Shown here one piece after another: positions 7,804-13,686 of a stretch of 13,686 bases of DNA. Under the pieces are notes generated by a model. The model made no database searches. It worked only from the letters and a program-made list of their open reading frames with translations, and was not told the DNA's origin. The position numbers and the translations under genes were made by a program. The stretch's first letter is position 1; each line of letters begins with the position of its first letter. The DNA comes from Pseudomonadota bacterium (GTDB lineage Bacteria > Desulfobacterota > Desulfobacteria > Desulfobacterales > Desulfobacteraceae): assembly GCA_018816605.1 (NCBI GenBank), contig JAHIVS010000445.1, positions 1-13,686 of the forward strand. Direction: 5' to 3'.

Positions 7804-9737
7804 TTGCGCAGTCCTTCCAGACGGGCCTTGACCTTTGGAAAATAATTGAGCTGCGTATGGGGCATGAACAGGGCTCCCATATAATGGTCCATGTAGGAGG
7901 CGGTGGACGCCAGTTCAAAATTTGTCATCATGTTGACCACCTCGGCCACATTCCTGCGAAGGGAATTGGTCAGGCAATTAATCCGGCATCCCAGAAGGGA
8001 CCCGTTTCCAAGATAGGTGACCCTGGCAGGTTCAATTTCCGGCAGAAGACCGATGGTAATGGCAGATTCAAGGTCCACAAAGGACCCAAACCCGCCGGCC
8101 AGGATGACCCTTTCAATGTCCTGGATCTTAAGTCCGATTTCTTCCAGCAGGGTCAGAGCCGCAGAGTACATGGCCCCCTTTGCCCGGATCAAATTGTCCA
8201 GATCCGGCTCTGTGATGGCGATATCCCGGTCAATCCCGGTATTTTCCTTGTACACCAGCACATATTCCCAGATATCATCTGTTTTCCGTATCCTAGGGGT
8301 AGAAAGACTCTGGTTGAATTTGCCCCGGGAATCAATCACCCCTGTTTCCAGGAGTTTAGCGGCAAGGGTGATCAAGCCTGACCCGCAGATCCCCTTGGCA
8401 GGCTGGTTGCCCACCGTGATAATCATGGGTTCAAAGGTTAACGGATTTATGGAAAAATCTTCAATGGCCCCTTTGGTGGCCCGCATGCCGAATTTTACCC
8501 CCCCCCCTTCAAAGGCGGGTCCTGCCGAGGCAGCCGTGCAGACCATCCAGTCCTTATGGCCGATGGCGATCTCTGCATTGGTACCAATGTCCATATACAG
8601 GGTCAGCGTCTCTGACAAATACATGCCCGAAGCCATGATGCCGGAAATGATATCCCCGCCCACATAGGAAGAAACTCCGGGATAAATAAGGGCAATGGTA
8701 TGATCGGAAAGACAAAGGCCGATCTTTGTGGCACGAAAGGGCGGATACATGATGGATGCCGGCACATAGGGCTCCTTGCGGATATAGGTGGGATTGATTT
8801 TCAACAGCAATTGGGTCATGGTGGAATTGCCGGCCAGGGTAATGGTGGACACTTCATGAACGCCGATACCGGCTCTTCTGACAATTTTTTCGATAATTTT
8901 ATTGATGGTCTCCACAACTTTCCGGTGAAGAATTTCAAGGCCGTCGCCTTTTTCCGCAAAAACAATCCTGGAAATCACATCTTCTCCGTAGGAGATCTGG
9001 CTGTTGAACTCTCCGTGCTGGGCCAGGACTTCTCCTGTTTTCAAGTCCAGGGCCTGACCGTATACAGTTGTGGTTCCAATGTCCATGGCAATGGCAAAAT
9101 TTCTGTCACTGGTATCAAAAGGTTCGATATTGATGATTCTGTTTTTTCCGTCTTCACGAACCGGACGGACGATGGTGGCGGTTACCTTGAAATCTCCCTG
9201 CCGGATAATATCGGGAATTTTACGTATCAGGCCCAGGCCCATGGTCAGCCGGTGCTCGTCGTGCTTTATGCGCAAATGGTTGATAATCCTTGCCACATCT
9301 GCCTGGTTGTCCCCCTCACTGGCCGGGTCCAGCTCCAGATAGATTTTTTCCACCGGCGGAATAAACAATCCGTTTTCCCGGAGTTCATCCACATTGGTAA
9401 ACATGGCCCTGGCCGTGTGACGGCCCATTTTTTTCTGGTTCAGACGGCTGGTCTCCATCTGGGACTCCACCGGAATTCTCACCACAAGATCCGAAACAAC
9501 CGTGGACAAACAGGCCAGTCGATATCCCTGTTCCCGGTCTTCGGGAGACAGGTGCTCGGACACTCCTCCTGCGACCGTCCCCTCTTCGATCAATACCCTG
9601 CATTTCCCGCAAACCCCGGTCCCGCCGCAGGAGGCATTGATATGCACGCCTGCTTCCATGGCCGCCCGTATCAGGCTTTCATTTTCTTTTACTTCAATAC
9701 GATTGTTCTGGGGTAAAAATTTTATTGTATAGGTCAT
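7800..9737 (-). CDS. Reductive activator of corrinoid proteins (RACo-like), [2Fe-2S] plus ASKHA ATPase
   Basis: RACo family proteins use ATP and an electron passed through a [2Fe-2S] cluster to reduce inactive Co(II) corrinoid proteins back to Co(I), for example in the Wood-Ljungdahl pathway or in methyltransferase systems. This protein has 645 residues, the family's usual size. A plant-type ferredoxin domain holds C37, C43, C46 (CGGTGVCGKC) and C76. A linker domain (about 125-210) follows, then the ASKHA ATPase: AMDIGTTTVYG (217-227), LAGNSTMTQ (301-309), YPGVSSYVGGD (352-362), MDIGTNAEI (382-390), GPAFEGGGVKFGM (406-418), GICGSGLITLAA (449-460), AGGFGSFVD (547-555). I chose the ATG at 9737, because GAGGA lies 6 bases upstream; the ATG at 9773 has no such site. 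No corrinoid protein or methyltransferase is in the window. Confidence 0.9.
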   Translation of the reverse strand: MTYTIKFLPQNNRIEVKENESLIRAAMEAGVHINASCGGTGVCGKCRVLIEEGTVAGGVSEHLSPEDREQGYRLACLSTVVSDLVVRIPVESQMETSRLNQKKMGRHTARAMFTNVDELRENGLFIPPVEKIYLELDPASEGDNQADVARIINHLRIKHDEHRLTMGLGLIRKIPDIIRQGDFKVTATIVRPVREDGKNRIINIEPFDTSDRNFAIAMDIGTTTVYGQALDLKTGEVLAQHGEFNSQISYGEDVISRIVFAEKGDGLEILHRKVVETINKIIEKIVRRAGIGVHEVSTITLAGNSTMTQLLLKINPTYIRKEPYVPASIMYPPFRATKIGLCLSDHTIALIYPGVSSYVGGDIISGIMASGMYLSETLTLYMDIGTNAEIAIGHKDWMVCTAASAGPAFEGGGVKFGMRATKGAIEDFSINPLTFEPMIITVGNQPAKGICGSGLITLAAKLLETGVIDSRGKFNQSLSTPRIRKTDDIWEYVLVYKENTGIDRDIAITEPDLDNLIRAKGAMYSAALTLLEEIGLKIQDIERVILAGGFGSFVDLESAITIGLLPEIEPARVTYLGNGSLLGCRINCLTNSLRRNVAEVVNMMTNFELASTASYMDHYMGALFMPHTQLNYFPKVKARLEGLRK

Positions 9738-9779
9738 TGTGTATCCTCGCAAATGCGTCTGTTGAATGGTCATATCAGA

Positions 9780-9811
9780 TCAAAAAATATATCCCATGGG
9801 TCAAAAAATAT
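9780..9811. repeat. 11-bp direct repeats flanking a CCCATGGG palindrome in the RACo leader
   Basis: TCAAAAAATAT occurs at 9780-9790 and again at 9801-9811. The starts are 21 bases apart, about two helical turns, and CCCATGGG (9793-9800) sits between them. The pair lies downstream of the predicted RACo promoter, within the transcribed leader. The layout would suit a regulator binding one DNA face, but A/T-rich repeats also arise by chance. Confidence 0.35.
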
Positions 9812-9827
9812 TAACCCGATCCCGGGA

Positions 9828-9856
9828 ATTATACCCCCTGGAAACCGGTTTGCCAA
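9828..9856 (-). promoter_or_regulatory. Near-consensus sigma70 promoter for the RACo-like operon
   Basis: Reading the minus strand, TTGGCA (9856-9851, five of six matches) and TATAAT (9833-9828, six of six) are separated by exactly 17 bases. Transcription would start near 9820, leaving a leader of about 80 bases before the ATG at 9737. It lies in the 262-base region between the divergent RACo and GlcD-type operons and is the strongest promoter-like signal in the window. Confidence 0.65.
9842..9851. promoter_or_regulatory. Palindrome within the RACo promoter spacer, candidate operator
   Basis: AAACCGGTTT is a perfect 10-bp palindrome that occupies most of the -35/-10 spacer and touches the -35 hexamer. 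Outside it TGG (9839-9841) and CCA (9853-9855) extend the symmetry, with one unpaired G at 9852. A dimeric repressor bound here would block RNA polymerase on the RACo side. The regulator cannot be named from the sequence. Confidence 0.4.
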
Positions 9857-9964
9857 GGCATGAGTTTTTTATTCCTCCAGCAAGTCACAAATTGCATTGA
9901 AATTTTTATACGTTTATGGAAGTATGTGGCATTTATCATTAAAAATAGGGATGCACAAATCAAA

Positions 9965-9984
9965 ATGATTCATCATGATTCATA
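9965..9984 (+). repeat. Two tandem 10-bp units just upstream of the GlcD-type gene
   Basis: ATGATTCATC (9965-9974) is followed at once by ATGATTCATA (9975-9984), nine of ten bases identical, ending directly before the A-rich ribosome binding site of the gene at 10000. One helical turn of spacing suits an operator half-site pair, but no regulator family is recognised and chance duplication is possible. I see no convincing sigma70 promoter for this operon between 9857 and 9964. Confidence 0.3.
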
Positions 9985-9999
9985 AAAAGGGGACTTGGA

Positions 10000-11433
10000 A
10001 TGAAATCGGTTGACGAACCCAGATTAAGAGAGATTGTCGGAGAGAAAAATATCAAATCGGATCCGTCAGACCTTTATATATACGGTTCTGATTCATCTGT
10101 TCACCATGCAATGCCCTGGGTGATTGTCAAACCGGACACCACCCTGCAGGTCCAGCAAATCATGGAATATGCCAACCAGGCACTCATCCCCGTCACGCCA
10201 AGGGGCGGCGGATCCGGCATGTGCGGACAGACCGTGCCCATCCAGGGGGGTATTATTCTGGACATGAAAGGCATGAACCGGATATTGGAGATCAATATGC
10301 CCGATGTATACTGCCGGGTGGAACCGGGAGTTGTGGACGATGATCTAAACATGGCCCTAAAACCCTACGGGGTTTTTTACCCGCCGACACCGGCTTCCTC
10401 CAGAATCGCCACCATTGGCGGAGAGATTGCCAACAATGCCAGCGGAGTTCGGTCGGTAAAATACGGGGCCACCCGGGATGCCGTCCTTGGCATGAAGGTG
10501 GTCATGCCCGACGGCAGTTTGGTAAATTTAGGTGCCCGAACCCGGGTGGAAGCGTCCGGGTATCAGCTCCACAAGCTCATGGTCGGATCCGAAGGAACAT
10601 TGGGAATTGTGGTGGAGGCTACCTTAAGCTTTGTGCCCATTCCGGAATTTAGGTGCATGGGAATTGCCAATTTTGACTCATTGCAGGATGCAGGAGAGGC
10701 CATTGGGTCCATCATGGGGTCCGGGTCCATCCCTTCCATGCTGGAGCTTGTGGATTCCATCGCCATCAAGGCCGTCAACAAGACCATGAACCTGGGGCTA
10801 AAGGAAGTGGCTGCGGCCCTTATTTTTGAAGCCGACGGCATGGTAAAAGAAGCCGTTGATTATGAAATCAACAAAATGAAACACATCTGTGAACGCCACC
10901 ACGGCAAAGACCTGCATTCAAGCTATGATCCCAAGGAAAGGGCAAAAATCTTTCTGGGACGTAAAAAATTGTTTCCCGCCCTGTCCAAATATGATGACAA
11001 TCTGTCGTCCACCTCCCTGGCCGATGACATGGCGGTTCCCTATTCCAAGATGGCGGAAATGGCCGGAAAAATCCATGAGGTGGCCAAAAAAAATAATATT
11101 ATCATGACAGCCTACGGCCATTGCGGGTCGGGCTGTATGCACACCAAAATACTGATGGACACAAGACGTGAGGACCAATGGCAGTCCGCCAGAAAAGCCA
11201 TTGCCGAAATCTATGAATATGTAAGATCCGTCAATGGTACCACCAGTGCAGAACACGGTATCGGTCTTTCCAAGGCGACTGCATTCAAGATTGAAAAAGC
11301 CGATTCACTCTCCTTGCTTAGGACCATAAAACGCGCATTGGACCCCAATAACATACTGAATCCCGGAAAGCTCATGGAGGCTCCTGATGATTGGGTAACG
11401 GCCACCGACCTGAGATATTCCGTGAACAGCTAA
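10000..11433 (+). CDS. FAD-linked 2-hydroxyacid dehydrogenase, GlcD / D-lactate dehydrogenase family
   Basis: A 477-residue flavoprotein of the vanillyl-alcohol-oxidase superfamily, probably oxidising a D-2-hydroxyacid such as D-lactate or glycolate. The FAD-binding domain (about 35-215) carries PRGGGSGMCGQTVP (67-80), TIGGEIANNASGVRSVKYG (138-156) and GSEGTLGIV (196-204). The C-terminal domain (about 220-460) ends with SAEHGIG (416-422) and the family close DPNNILNPGKL (448-458). The usual GHxGDGNxH metal/substrate motif here reads GHCGSGCMH (373-381): both histidines and E418 remain, but the aspartate and asparagine are serine and cysteine. AGGGG precedes the ATG by 7 bases. The gene ends in TAATAA, 17 bases before the Fe-S subunit, so the two are almost certainly an operon. 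The substrate is not settled; a following LarA homologue favours lactate or a related acid. Confidence 0.9.
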   Translation: MKSVDEPRLREIVGEKNIKSDPSDLYIYGSDSSVHHAMPWVIVKPDTTLQVQQIMEYANQALIPVTPRGGGSGMCGQTVPIQGGIILDMKGMNRILEINMPDVYCRVEPGVVDDDLNMALKPYGVFYPPTPASSRIATIGGEIANNASGVRSVKYGATRDAVLGMKVVMPDGSLVNLGARTRVEASGYQLHKLMVGSEGTLGIVVEATLSFVPIPEFRCMGIANFDSLQDAGEAIGSIMGSGSIPSMLELVDSIAIKAVNKTMNLGLKEVAAALIFEADGMVKEAVDYEINKMKHICERHHGKDLHSSYDPKERAKIFLGRKKLFPALSKYDDNLSSTSLADDMAVPYSKMAEMAGKIHEVAKKNNIIMTAYGHCGSGCMHTKILMDTRREDQWQSARKAIAEIYEYVRSVNGTTSAEHGIGLSKATAFKIEKADSLSLLRTIKRALDPNNILNPGKLMEAPDDWVTATDLRYSVNS

Positions 11434-11450
11434 TAAAAGAGGACGTCTGA

Positions 11451-12398
11451 ATGGAAACCACAGAAAAAAAATTCACACATTTAGAAAAATGGGCGGGTAC
11501 CCTGGCAAGCTGTATCAGATGTGGATATTGTTTTGAACATTGTCCCATGTTTAAGTTTACCGGCTGGGAATCCGATGCGCCCAGGGGCAAAATCATAACG
11601 GCCTTCGGCCTTCTATCGGGAGCGGTTGCGCCCACACCCGGGGCTGCGGAAAAATTGTTCAATTGTTTTTATTGCAAGCGGTGCGAAGCGGCCTGCTCCT
11701 CGGGCGTTACCCTGACCGAAGTCTTTACAGATGCCAAAAAAGACCTTATGGAAATGGGCCTTTCAGGCCCCGGCACCACCTCCATCACCCAGCTCAATTG
11801 CGCCAGATGCCTGATCTGTGTGGGCGCCTGCCCCCACGAGGCAAGAAGTCACAAGGAAACCGGTATTGAAACCGATCCTTCCAAGTGCCAGTCCTGCGGC
11901 ATCTGTGTGGAAGCCTGCCCGGCAGGCGCTGCCAAAATAAAAAATAACTTTGGCACCAGCCGGGAAGAACTGACCCAAAAGGCCGGAGATTTTTTAAGAG
12001 CCCATTCATCGGCCAAAGCCATTGTATTTGCCTGCAACTGGTCCTATTATCCGGACCTCCAGGCCTCACGGCTGCCGGAATCGGAAACAAAAGACAATGC
12101 CTATGAAATCCTGGTGAATATGTGCGCAGGACGACTTGAGGCTCAATTGCTCATGGCCCCGTTCCTGAGCAACGCCTGGGGGGTCCTTGTGGCCTGCTGC
12201 CCTGAAGGGGACTGCCAGCACAAGGGCAATGCAAATGCCAAACGCATGATTAAAAATCTTCAAAAAACCCTTGAAATAGTAAAAATCGACCCTGAAAGGG
12301 TGCATCTGGTGGAAATTGCCGCCGGAGACAAGGCGCTGTTCCAGGCAGAAATTGATACCTTTGTTGTAAAAATGAACGCCCTGGGGCCCATACGCTAA
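11451..12398 (+). CDS. Four-cluster [4Fe-4S] protein fused to an MvhD-type electron-transfer domain
   Basis: A 315-residue cytosolic electron carrier (no signal peptide) built from three parts. Residues 1-100 resemble GlpC/GlcF-type Fe-S subunits: C21, C24, C27, C31 (CIRCGYCFEHCP) and C72, C75, C78, C82 (CFYCKRCEAAC). Residues 112-165 are a second ferredoxin: C117, C120, C123, C127 and C146, C149, C152, C156 (CQSCGICVEACP). Residues 188-311 match MvhD, the [2Fe-2S] delta subunit that links hydrogenase or formate dehydrogenase to heterodisulfide reductase: ACNWSYYPDL (194-203), MCAGRL (224-229), CCPEGDCQHKGNANAKR (249-265). Candidate ligands are C195, C225, C249 or C250, and C255; the second cysteine of the usual CNWC is serine. 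The CCG domain found in GlcF/LldE subunits is absent. Following the flavoprotein, it would carry electrons from 2-hydroxyacid oxidation to an HdrA/QmoB-like partner, which is inference. AGAGG precedes the ATG by 8 bases. Confidence 0.87.
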   Translation: METTEKKFTHLEKWAGTLASCIRCGYCFEHCPMFKFTGWESDAPRGKIITAFGLLSGAVAPTPGAAEKLFNCFYCKRCEAACSSGVTLTEVFTDAKKDLMEMGLSGPGTTSITQLNCARCLICVGACPHEARSHKETGIETDPSKCQSCGICVEACPAGAAKIKNNFGTSREELTQKAGDFLRAHSSAKAIVFACNWSYYPDLQASRLPESETKDNAYEILVNMCAGRLEAQLLMAPFLSNAWGVLVACCPEGDCQHKGNANAKRMIKNLQKTLEIVKIDPERVHLVEIAAGDKALFQAEIDTFVVKMNALGPIR

Positions 12399-12409
12399 AG
12401 GAGAATTCG

Positions 12410-13663
12410 ATGCAGATAGAGGTACCCTATGGACGAGAGGGCGTAATGTCCGCTGTTATAGATGATCGCATCAAGGTCAGCTTGCTCGAAGCCAATGATG
12501 TTGAAATCAGCGATGAGGATGCCGTCATCGCCCATGCCATTGCAAACCCCATTAATGCGCGAAATTTTACAGCATTTCTTGGGGACGCCAAACAGGTGCT
12601 GGTGATTGTCAATGATGCCACACGACCCACCCCCACCCAAAAAGTGCTGGATGTAATTTTTGATGACCTTCGCCAGACAAACTATAACTTCATCATTGCC
12701 ACAGGGGCCCACAGAGGCCCGACAGAAGAAGAGTATTATCAGATTTTTGGCCCCTATTATGATCAGATCAAAGGGCATATCATTGTCCATGATGCCAGAA
12801 AAGAAGAAGACCAGGTCTTTTTGGGCACCTCCTCCAACGGGACGCAGATGTATGTGAACAAAGCCGGGGTGGAAGCGGATAAATTTATTATCATCTCTTC
12901 GGTGGAGCCCCATTATTTTGCCGGATACACCGGGGGCAGGAAATCCTTTCTGCCGGGCATCGCGGGATTTACGACCATCGAACAGAACCATAAGCTGGCC
13001 CTGGTGCCTGAGGCAAGGGCGCTTTCCCTGGACGGCAACCCCGTGCACGAAGATATGATGGACGCCATCAAGACCGTTAAACAGGAAATTTTTTCCATCA
13101 TGACGGTTCTGGACAAGCACCACAAGGTCTATGCCACCTGTGCAGGCCATATCCATGATTCCTTCCATGCCGCCATTGAAAAGGCCAATGAAGTTTTTGC
13201 AGCCCCCTTAAAGGAAAAGGCCGATATTGTGGTCTCGGTGGTAAAATTTCCCCAGGACATCGATCTGTACCAGGCCCAGAAGGGCATTGACAATGCCAAA
13301 CTGGCCCTGAAGGAAAACGGGGTCATGATCCTGGTGGCCAAATGCCGGGACGGTATTGGCGGCAAAGCCTTTGCCGATCTCTTGGGTTCCTGCGACACTC
13401 CCAAGGCGGCTCTGGATAAAATTAAACAAGGATATGTCCTAGGCTATCACAAAGCCGCCAAAATGGCTGAAATCGGACTGTGGGCGCAGATGTGGGGTGT
13501 AACCGATGTGGCCCCGGAAATAATTTCAAAATTGTTCATCACCCCTTTTTCCGATCTCCAGACAGCCATTGACCGTGCCCTTAAAGAAAAAGGCAAGGAT
13601 GCATCCGTCCTGTTTTTAATGGACGGCGGCCTGACGGTTCCCCTGATCCTGGAAAGCAAATAA
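12410..13663 (+). CDS. larA: LarA-family nickel-dependent 2-hydroxyacid (lactate) racemase homologue
   Basis: A 417-residue LarA homologue, close to the usual length. LarA racemises lactate using a nickel-pincer nucleotide made by LarB, LarC and LarE, none of which is in the window. Residues matching the Lactobacillus plantarum enzyme in order and spacing are D69 and R72 (NDATRPTP), H101 (GAHRGPTEEE), H168 (EPHYFAGYTGGRK), K178, the lysine that tethers the cofactor, and H194 (QNHKLAL). All catalytic and cofactor residues I can place are therefore present. GGAG lies 6 bases before the ATG, and only 11 bases separate it from the Fe-S gene. In this operon it would convert the other enantiomer into the substrate of the flavoprotein. 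Other LarA-family members act on 2-hydroxyacids besides lactate, so the exact substrate is open. Confidence 0.85.
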   Translation: MQIEVPYGREGVMSAVIDDRIKVSLLEANDVEISDEDAVIAHAIANPINARNFTAFLGDAKQVLVIVNDATRPTPTQKVLDVIFDDLRQTNYNFIIATGAHRGPTEEEYYQIFGPYYDQIKGHIIVHDARKEEDQVFLGTSSNGTQMYVNKAGVEADKFIIISSVEPHYFAGYTGGRKSFLPGIAGFTTIEQNHKLALVPEARALSLDGNPVHEDMMDAIKTVKQEIFSIMTVLDKHHKVYATCAGHIHDSFHAAIEKANEVFAAPLKEKADIVVSVVKFPQDIDLYQAQKGIDNAKLALKENGVMILVAKCRDGIGGKAFADLLGSCDTPKAALDKIKQGYVLGYHKAAKMAEIGLWAQMWGVTDVAPEIISKLFITPFSDLQTAIDRALKEKGKDASVLFLMDGGLTVPLILESK

Positions 13664-13686
13664 ATGGAAATCATTGAACAAACCCA
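13664..13686 (+). CDS. Possible start of a further operon gene (partial, 7 residues)
   Basis: An ATG follows the larA stop with no gap (TAAATG) and reads MEIIEQT before the window ends. GGAA within the last codons of larA, 9 bases upstream, could be its ribosome binding site. The tight spacing suits a fourth operon member, but seven residues are too few to identify it, and the ATG could be accidental. Confidence 0.4.

Noticed and set aside
7234..7845. A 203-codon plus-strand open frame across the junction of the two ASKHA genes
   Set aside because: It has no family resemblance, and the minus-strand ATGA overlap and conserved motifs explain this DNA.
8700..9716. A 338-codon open frame on the plus strand opposite the RACo-like gene
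   Set aside because: The opposite strand encodes an intact [2Fe-2S] and ASKHA protein. The composition of the plus-strand frame (rich in H, G, Q and F) is typical of antisense translation.
9738..9773. ATG at 9773 as the start of the RACo-like gene
   Set aside because: No ribosome binding site precedes it, whereas the ATG at 9737 has GAGGA at ideal spacing and gives the usual ferredoxin N-terminus.
12395..13168. A 257-codon open frame on the minus strand opposite larA
   Set aside because: It has no recognisable motif and no ribosome binding site. It lies entirely over a gene with intact LarA catalytic residues, so it is a shadow frame.

Overview
This window reads as chromosomal DNA from an anaerobic, corrinoid- and folate-using bacterium. 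The best guess is a Desulfobacterota (Desulfobacteraceae-like) sulfate reducer. That guess rests on gene content only: a reductive activator of corrinoid proteins with a tandem paralogue, a multi-[4Fe-4S] protein ending in an MvhD domain, a LarA homologue, and a B12-type radical SAM protein. No rRNA, tRNA, CRISPR array, phage gene or transposase gene was seen.

Layout. Positions 1-1302 (minus strand) hold the end of an efflux operon: a periplasmic adaptor (HlyD/MacA type) overlaps the start of a MacB-type ABC ATPase that runs off the window. Divergent from it is yaeQ (1497-2054, plus), with a terminator-like hairpin in its leader. Convergent with yaeQ is a 650-residue radical SAM protein (2072-4024, minus). 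The 389-base gap upstream of that gene contains a 139-bp imperfect palindrome that looks like a small non-autonomous mobile element. Positions 4414-9737 (minus) hold bifunctional ftcD and, upstream of it, two overlapping ASKHA-family genes: a complete RACo-like activator with a [2Fe-2S] domain, and a shorter paralogue lacking that domain. A near-consensus promoter with a palindrome in its spacer lies just upstream. Divergent from this cluster, positions 10000-13663 (plus) form a tight three-gene operon: a GlcD/D-lactate-dehydrogenase-type flavoprotein, an iron-sulfur protein with four [4Fe-4S] motifs fused to an MvhD domain, and a LarA-type nickel racemase homologue. The first bases of a further gene follow directly.

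How the genes may work together. On the minus strand, ftcD makes 5,10-methenyl-tetrahydrofolate, and the RACo pair would reactivate a corrinoid protein that accepts or donates folate-linked methyl groups; this functional link is inference. On the plus strand, a racemase would interconvert 2-hydroxyacid enantiomers, the flavoprotein would oxidise one of them (lactate is the default guess), and the Fe-S/MvhD protein would pass electrons on. An MvhD tail normally docks onto HdrA/QmoB-type flavoproteins, so this operon may couple 2-hydroxyacid oxidation to an Hdr- or Qmo-like complex rather than to the usual CCG-domain Fe-S subunit. I consider this the most interesting system in the window.
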